Assembly (NCBI GenBank): GCA_013289785.1
Contig: JABCZE010000030.1
Span: 1-10,541, forward strand
Length of the DNA stretch: 10,541 nucleotides
Direction of reading: 5' to 3'
DNA from: Vulcanimicrobiota bacterium
Lineage (GTDB): Bacteria; Vulcanimicrobiota; Vulcanimicrobiia; Vulcanimicrobiales; Vulcanimicrobiaceae
Below are positions 6,840 to 10,541 of this stretch, piece after piece (position 1 is the first letter of the stretch; each line of letters starts with the position of its first letter). Position numbers and translations under genes: made by a program. The notes under the pieces are model-generated. The model was given only the letters and a program-made list of their open reading frames with translations. It was not told where the DNA came from and searched no databases.

Positions 6840-6941
6840 GCTGTCCCTTACTTCACCTCGCAGGGAGGCGGGGTGTTCATGACTCCATCGAGGTCCGCCA
6901 GCGCAGGATGGGCGGCGGACGGGAGCCAGAAAGGTTAACCT
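6840..6941 (+). promoter_or_regulatory. rpsB 5' leader with hairpin, possible S2 autoregulatory region
   Basis: This untranslated leader lies between the predicted transcription start and the rpsB ATG. It can form a 7-bp G/C-rich stem, GTCCGCC (6893-6899) with GGCGGAC (6914-6920), closing a 14-base loop, 8 bases before the AGAAAGG ribosome site at 6928-6934. S2 is known to repress its own mRNA through leader structures in several phyla, with lineage-specific RNAs. I do not recognise a named motif here, so autoregulation is inference. Confidence 0.4.
6879..6938 (+). CDS. Possible 19-codon leader peptide upstream of rpsB
   Basis: An ATG at 6879 opens MTPSRSASAGWAADGSQKG and stops at TAA 6936-6938. 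AGGGAGG at 6862-6868 stands 10 bases before it, a usable ribosome site. The frame contains the leader hairpin and ends inside the rpsB ribosome-site area, 3 bases before the rpsB ATG, so its translation would open the stem and deliver ribosomes to rpsB. It is in frame with rpsB but separated by the stop, so it is not an S2 extension. Short frames arise by chance easily; no homology is known to me. Confidence 0.25.
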   Translation: MTPSRSASAGWAADGSQKG

Positions 6942-7715
6942 ATGACCGTCGTCACCATGCGCGAGCTCTTGGAGGCGGGCGTCCACTTCGGCCACCAAAC
7001 CCGTCGCTGGAACCCGAAGATGAAGCCGTACATCTTTCAAGAGCGTAACGGCATTTACATAATCGACCTCGCGCTTACCGTACAGAAGCTTCGAGAGACC
7101 TACGAAGCCGTCAGGCAACTCGCTCGCGCGGGAAAAGTGATTCTCTTCGTCGGGACGAAGAAGCAGGCCGCCGAAGTCGTGCGCGAAGAGGCCGAGCGTG
7201 CCGGCACGTTCTTCGTCAATCAGCGCTGGTTGGGGGGCACCCTCACCAACTTTGCAACGATTCAAAAACGCATCGCCCGCCTGCGCGAACTCGAGAACAT
7301 GAAGCTTCAGGGCGACTTCGAACGGCTGCCGAAAAAAGAAGTTGCCACTCTGCAGGACGAGATGAACCGGCTCGAGCGCTTTCTCGGCGGCATCAAGGAT
7401 ATGCACCGGCTGCCCGACGCGCTCTTCATCGTCGATCCGAAGAAGGAACGGATCGCCGTTTTGGAAGCGCGCAAACTCAAGATTCCGATTATCGCGGTGA
7501 TCGACACCAATTGCGATCCCGACGAGATCGACTATCCCATCCCCGGCAACGACGATGCGATCCGCGCCGTGAAGCTGATGGTCGGCAAGATCGCCGATGC
7601 GATCATCGAGGGGAAGACCGAGAGCGAGAGCGCGTACGATCAAGTCGAATACGAAGCCGCACCGGAGGCGCTCGAAGACGAGGCTCCCGTAACGATGGCG
7701 GAGGCGGGGCTTTGA
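6942..7715 (+). CDS. rpsB: Small ribosomal subunit protein S2 (uS2)
   Basis: Component of the 30S subunit, bound at the head-body junction near uS5 and uS8 and added late in assembly. It is 257 residues, the usual size. The N-terminal block [20 protein letters not shown] at residues 6-25, the [10 protein letters not shown] core beginning at 95, [12 protein letters not shown], and [19 protein letters not shown] beginning at 188 are all family signatures. The acidic C-terminal tail after about residue 225 is variable in the family. The ATG is preceded by AGAAAGG at 6928-6934. It leads the operon, driven by the extended -10 promoter at 6825-6833, and its TGA overlaps the TTG start of tsf. Confidence 0.98.
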   Translation: MTVVTMRELLEAGVHFGHQTRRWNPKMKPYIFQERNGIYIIDLALTVQKLRETYEAVRQLARAGKVILFVGTKKQAAEVVREEAERAGTFFVNQRWLGGTLTNFATIQKRIARLRELENMKLQGDFERLPKKEVATLQDEMNRLERFLGGIKDMHRLPDALFIVDPKKERIAVLEARKLKIPIIAVIDTNCDPDEIDYPIPGNDDAIRAVKLMVGKIADAIIEGKTESESAYDQVEYEAAPEALEDEAPVTMAEAGL

Positions 7716-8311
7716 TTTCCTATCAACCCAAAGCCGAAGAAATAAAAGCGCTGCGCGAAGCGACCAGCGCGCCGATGATGGACTGCCGCAAAGCGCTGCT
7801 CGATGCCGCCGGCGATGTGGACGCGGCCAAAACGCTGCTGCTCGAGCGTGGCGCCGCACAGGCCGCCAAGAAGGCCGAACGGGTGGCCGACGAAGGCCTC
7901 GTCACCAGCTACGTGCATTCCGGCGGGAAGATCGGAGTCTTGGTCGAGGTCAACAGCGAAACCGATTTCGTGGCTCGCAATCCGCGCTTTTCGGAGCTCT
8001 CTCGCGACATCGCGATGCATATCGCCGCGATGTCGCCGCAGTATCTCGATCGCGAGAGCGTCCCGAGCGAGATCGTGGATCGCTTGCGCGAGGAGTTCGC
8101 GGCCGGCGTACCGTCGGGAAAGTCCGCCGAAGTCGGCGAGAAGATCGTTGCCGGCAAGCTGAACAAATGGTTTGAAGAGCACTGCCTGCTCGACCAGACC
8201 TTCGTGAAGGACGATAGCGTGACCGTCGGAGACTTGATCCATCGTTCGATCGGGGCGCTCGGCGAGCGAATTCGAGTCCGGCGTTTCGCCAGATACGCCC
8301 TCGGTGATTGA
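7712..8311 (+). CDS. tsf: Elongation factor Ts, short form
   Basis: Guanine-nucleotide exchange factor that releases GDP from EF-Tu during translation elongation. The N-terminal UBA-like domain reads [20 protein letters not shown] at residues 10-29; the exchange motif TDFVARN is at 84-90, where Asp85-Phe86 contact the EF-Tu Mg site. At 199 residues it is much shorter than the 283-residue E. coli protein and resembles Thermus-type EF-Ts, which has a single core half and acts as a dimer. I chose TTG at 7712: GGAGG at 7700-7704 lies 7 bases upstream, and the longer open frame starting at 7511 is just rpsB read out of frame. The start overlaps the rpsB stop (TTGA), and the end overlaps pyrH by 8 bp. 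Confidence 0.95.
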   Translation: MISYQPKAEEIKALREATSAPMMDCRKALLDAAGDVDAAKTLLLERGAAQAAKKAERVADEGLVTSYVHSGGKIGVLVEVNSETDFVARNPRFSELSRDIAMHIAAMSPQYLDRESVPSEIVDRLREEFAAGVPSGKSAEVGEKIVAGKLNKWFEEHCLLDQTFVKDDSVTVGDLIHRSIGALGERIRVRRFARYALGD

Positions 8312-9056
8312 ACGCGACCGGCCGCGATACTCTCGCGTGCTGCTGAAGATTTCAGGTGAGGCATTCGCCGGCAGTTCGAGCAGCGTTGACGTCACCACGA
8401 CGCACGCGATGGCGGCGCAGATTGCCGACGTAAGCCGCGACGGCGTCTCCGTGGCGATCGTCGTTGGCGGAGGCAACATCTGGCGTGGAAAGGTGCACGA
8501 AGAGGCGGGCATGGATCGCCCTACCGCCGATTACATGGGAATGCTGGCGACCGTGATTAACGCCCTGGCGTTGCAGGACGCGCTGGAGCGCATGGGTGTG
8601 GCGTCGCGCGTTCAAACCGCGATCGCGATGCACCAGATCGCCGAGCCGTATATTCGGCGGCGCGCGATTCGTCATTTGGAGAAGGGGCGGGTCGTCATTT
8701 TCGCGGGTGGAACCGGCAACCCGTACTTCACCACCGACACGACGGCGGCACTGCGGGCGGTGGAAGTCGACGCCGAAGCGATCCTCAAGGCGACCAAGGT
8801 CGACGGTATCTACTCCGCCGATCCGAAGAAAGATCCGCTGGCCACGCGCTTCGAACGCCTCGACTATATGGACGTGTTACAGCTCGGACTGGAGGTGATG
8901 GACTCGACCTCCATGGCGCTGTGCATGGATAACTCGGTACCGGTCATCGTCTTCGACATGGCGGTTCCCGGAAATATTCGCCGCGTCATCTGGGGTGATG
9001 CGATCGGAACCTACGTGGGGCGGCAGACCGCGCCGGTCGGCGCAAGGAGCGTGTGA
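8304..9056 (+). CDS. pyrH: Uridylate (UMP) kinase
   Basis: Hexameric bacterial UMP kinase of the amino-acid kinase fold, making UDP from UMP for pyrimidine nucleotides and UDP-sugars; the family is typically GTP-activated and UTP-inhibited. It is 250 residues. [10 protein letters not shown] at 11-20 with Lys15, GGGNIWRG at 55-62, [31 protein letters not shown] at 135-145 and [12 protein letters not shown] are all present. The start is GTG, 8 bp inside the end of tsf; no good ribosome site is visible, so translation probably depends on coupling to tsf. The next in-frame GTG at 8337 would remove the first core strand. It is followed 3 bp later by frr, the common bacterial order. Confidence 0.97.
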   Translation: MIERDRPRYSRVLLKISGEAFAGSSSSVDVTTTHAMAAQIADVSRDGVSVAIVVGGGNIWRGKVHEEAGMDRPTADYMGMLATVINALALQDALERMGVASRVQTAIAMHQIAEPYIRRRAIRHLEKGRVVIFAGGTGNPYFTTDTTAALRAVEVDAEAILKATKVDGIYSADPKKDPLATRFERLDYMDVLQLGLEVMDSTSMALCMDNSVPVIVFDMAVPGNIRRVIWGDAIGTYVGRQTAPVGARSV

Positions 9057-9059
9057 GCG

Positions 9060-9617
9060 ATGGCGACCAGCGATTTTAAAGAGATCGAATCCAAGATGCA
9101 CAAATGCGTGGAGGCGACTCGCGGCGAGTTCGCGGCAATTCGCACCGGCCGCGCGTCGCCGGCACTGCTCGATCGTCTCGTGGTAGAGGCGTACGGTCAG
9201 CCGGCGCCGCTCAAACAGGTCGCCGGAGTCTCGATCCCGGATTCGCGCACCCTGATGATCACGGCATGGGACAAGGGCGTCGTTTCGGAGATTCGCAAAG
9301 CGATCGAAAAAAGCGATCTAGGCCTGACGCCCAACGTCGACGGCACCGCTATTCGCCTCGTGATACCTCCTTTAAACGAAGAGCGTCGCCGCGACCTCGC
9401 GAAGCTGGTCAAGAAGAAGGGCGAGGACGGCCGAATCGCCGTTCGCAACGTGCGGCACCACGCCCACGACGAGCTAAAGAACGAGCTAAAGTCGCATTCG
9501 ATCACCGAAGACGAAAATAAGCGGATGCAAGACACTCTTCAGAAGCTTACGGACAAGTACGTCAAAGAGATCGATGGCCTGGTCGTGGCCAAAGAAAAAG
9601 AGATCATGGAAGTGTGA
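9060..9617 (+). CDS. frr: Ribosome recycling factor
   Basis: Acts with EF-G to split post-termination ribosomes into subunits. The 185-residue length is exactly typical. The three-helix bundle segments are seen as RTGRASPALLDRL from residue 28, and the long NEERRRDLAKLVKKKGEDGR plus VRNVRHHAHDEL helix region; the intervening beta domain carries LKQVAGVSIPDSRTLMI. The C-terminal helix ends in LTDKYVKEIDGLVVAKEKEIMEV-type sequence. AAGGAG at 9044-9049 supports the ATG, 3 bp after the pyrH stop. Its stop codon overlaps the GTG start of the next small gene. Confidence 0.98.
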   Translation: MATSDFKEIESKMHKCVEATRGEFAAIRTGRASPALLDRLVVEAYGQPAPLKQVAGVSIPDSRTLMITAWDKGVVSEIRKAIEKSDLGLTPNVDGTAIRLVIPPLNEERRRDLAKLVKKKGEDGRIAVRNVRHHAHDELKNELKSHSITEDENKRMQDTLQKLTDKYVKEIDGLVVAKEKEIMEV

Positions 9618-9808
9618 CCGAGGAGCTGATACTCGTTCCGGAGGTGCAAGCGCGGCGCGCGCTGCGCAATCACGCTCTACGCCTGCACGTGCTCGCTCCT
9701 CACGGGGCGTGGCTGGGCTGTGGGGCTTTACGCGTCCTTCGCTTGAAGATACTCGAGGACCAGTCGGCAGAAATCGTCGCCGGCTACGAGTCCTATCGGC
9801 CTCTATGA
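9614..9808 (+). CDS. Uncharacterised 64-residue protein between frr and uppS
   Basis: I do not recognise this protein. It is a 64-codon frame starting with GTG, overlapping the frr stop as GTGA and the uppS start as ATGA, so it joins the operon with no free base on either side; this is the main argument that it is real. About 72% of its third codon positions are G or C by hand count, consistent with coding. The sequence is basic in the first half (PEVQARRALRNHALRLHV), has a Gly-containing centre with Trp33 and Cys36, then alternating hydrophobics RVLRLKIL and a tyrosine-rich end, AGYESYRPL. No signal peptide, membrane segment or zinc motif is seen. It looks like a small beta-strand-rich soluble protein. 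A chance open frame used only as a coupling spacer is the alternative. Confidence 0.68.
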   Translation: MTEELILVPEVQARRALRNHALRLHVLAPHGAWLGCGALRVLRLKILEDQSAEIVAGYESYRPL

Positions 9809-10541
9809 CGACGTCGTTGGCCGAGGCGCGCACCGCGGCGCTGGGTTCGGATTCCGTGCCGCGTCACGTAGCCATCATCATGGACGGCAATCGCCGCTGG
9901 GCTAAATCGCGAGGTCTCCCCGCGATCGAGGGGCATCGTCGCGGCATGGTGGCGCTTCGCCACGTGACGCGGGCTGCCAGCGATTTCGGCATCCGCGTGC
10001 TCACCGTCTACGGCTTCTCGACGGAAAACTGGAATCGCTCCGCCAACGAGATCTCGTTGCTCTTCGAGTTGTGCGTTGCGTTCGCGCGCAACGAGCTGCT
10101 CGAGCTTCAGCGCAACGGCGTGCGCGTGCGCGTCATCGGCGAGTGGGAGTCGCTCCCTTCCGCCCCGCGCGCCGCGCTTGCCGATCTGCAGGCGCAAACC
10201 GCCGCGAACACCGGTCTGCTGCTCAATCTGGCGGTGAACTATAGCTCGCATGCCGAGCTTCTGGGCGCGGTCCGGGCCATCGCGCAGGACGTTGCCTCGG
10301 GAAACCTGGCGCCCGACGCGATCGACGAGAACGCCATCCGGCGCTACCTTTATACGGCGGACCTGCCGGAGCTCGACCTGCTGATTCGAGCCGGCGGCGA
10401 GCGGCGGCTTTCAAACTTTCTTCTGTACCAAGCGGCATACGCCGAGCTCGTGATGTGTGACGTTTATTGGCCGGACTTCTCGAAGGACGATCTCGCGCGA
10501 GCGCTCGTGGAGTTTGCGCAGCGAGCGACGGTTCGGCGGGA
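9805..10541 (+). CDS. uppS: Isoprenyl transferase (undecaprenyl diphosphate synthase), 3' end cut by window
   Basis: Cis-prenyltransferase that extends farnesyl diphosphate with isopentenyl diphosphate to the C55 carrier lipid for peptidoglycan and surface glycans; it works at the inner face of the membrane. The frame is open to the window edge, giving 245 residues, nearly the full family length. HVAIIMDGNRRWAK at 21-34 includes catalytic Asp27; TVYGFSTENWNR follows; IRAGGERRLSNFLLYQ at 194-209 supplies Arg195, Arg201 and Ser203; AYAELVMCDVYWPDF is also canonical. One oddity: NYSSH at 145-149 replaces the usual NYGGR. The ATG overlaps the stop of the 64-codon gene (ATGA) with no strong own ribosome site, implying coupling. 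Confidence 0.96.
   Translation, partial: MTTSLAEARTAALGSDSVPRHVAIIMDGNRRWAKSRGLPAIEGHRRGMVALRHVTRAASDFGIRVLTVYGFSTENWNRSANEISLLFELCVAFARNELLELQRNGVRVRVIGEWESLPSAPRAALADLQAQTAANTGLLLNLAVNYSSHAELLGAVRAIAQDVASGNLAPDAIDENAIRRYLYTADLPELDLLIRAGGERRLSNFLLYQAAYAELVMCDVYWPDFSKDDLARALVEFAQRATVRR

Noticed and set aside
6265..6882. Plus-strand open frame of 205 codons opposite rmlB reaching the rpsB leader
   Set aside because: Antisense to rmlB and crosses the extended -10 promoter of rpsB; no protein motif.
7511..7711. Upstream extension of the tsf frame
   Set aside because: Those 67 codons are rpsB read in another frame, very Arg-rich; the TTG at 7712 with GGAGG matches the EF-Ts N-terminus.
6648..7859. 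Minus-strand open frame of 403 codons opposite rpsB and the start of tsf
   Set aside because: It spans the rpsB promoter, leader and two certain genes on the other strand, and shows no family motif. Antisense shadow.
7640..8512. Minus-strand open frame of 290 codons opposite tsf and pyrH
   Set aside because: Same reason: fully antisense to conserved genes, low-complexity composition.
1..10541. Mobile elements, phage genes, CRISPR, tRNA, rRNA
   Set aside because: No transposase or integrase motifs, spaced direct repeats, or tRNA-like cloverleaf seen on either strand.

Overview
This is a GC-rich, gene-dense bacterial chromosome segment (GC content judged by eye, not computed). It carries housekeeping genes and shows no mobile elements, rRNA, tRNA or CRISPR. 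The core is a rpsB-tsf-pyrH-frr-uppS translation/envelope operon, found across many phyla. The source is probably an uncultured or soil-type lineage: csrA is present, EF-Ts is of the short type, ATP sulfurylase is the single-chain type with a Cys-rich zinc motif, and many starts are TTG or GTG. A group such as Eremiobacterota or another deep-branching phylum would fit, but this is a guess without a phylogenetic marker search.

Layout. 1-1698 (+): an ABC exporter (membrane domain plus ATPase) whose N-terminus lies outside the window. 1699-1789: a regulatory gap with a perfect 8-bp inverted repeat over a likely -10 box. 1790-3486 (+): cysC and sat, overlapping by 4 bp, which together make PAPS from sulfate. 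3490-3861 (-): a small VOC-fold protein convergent with sat. 3862-3973: a divergent gap with a 12-bp palindrome. 3974-4195 (+): csrA. 4246-5025 (+): a TauE/SafE-type membrane exporter. 5031-6753 (-): rmlB then rmlA, overlapping by 14 bp, giving dTDP-4-keto-6-deoxyglucose. 6754-6941: a divergent gap with an extended -10 promoter, a roughly 100-nt rpsB leader, a hairpin and a possible 19-codon leader ORF. 6942-10541 (+): rpsB, tsf, pyrH, frr, an unrecognised 64-codon gene, and uppS running off the right edge.

How the parts fit. Sat and CysC activate sulfate, and the TauE/SafE protein may move sulfite, sulfonate or a similar anion, so there is a loose sulfur theme at 1.8-5.0 kb. RmlA, RmlB and UppS, and possibly the ABC exporter, point to envelope glycan or lipid building. 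The right-hand operon links ribosome production (S2, EF-Ts, RRF) with UMP phosphorylation and undecaprenyl diphosphate synthesis. Its genes are tightly coupled: the rpsB/tsf, tsf/pyrH, frr/small gene and small gene/uppS junctions overlap by 4-8 bp.

Most of the window is ordinary. The items most worth a second look are the uncharacterised small gene between frr and uppS, the inverted repeat in front of cysC, and the rpsB leader. I see no clear new multi-gene system.
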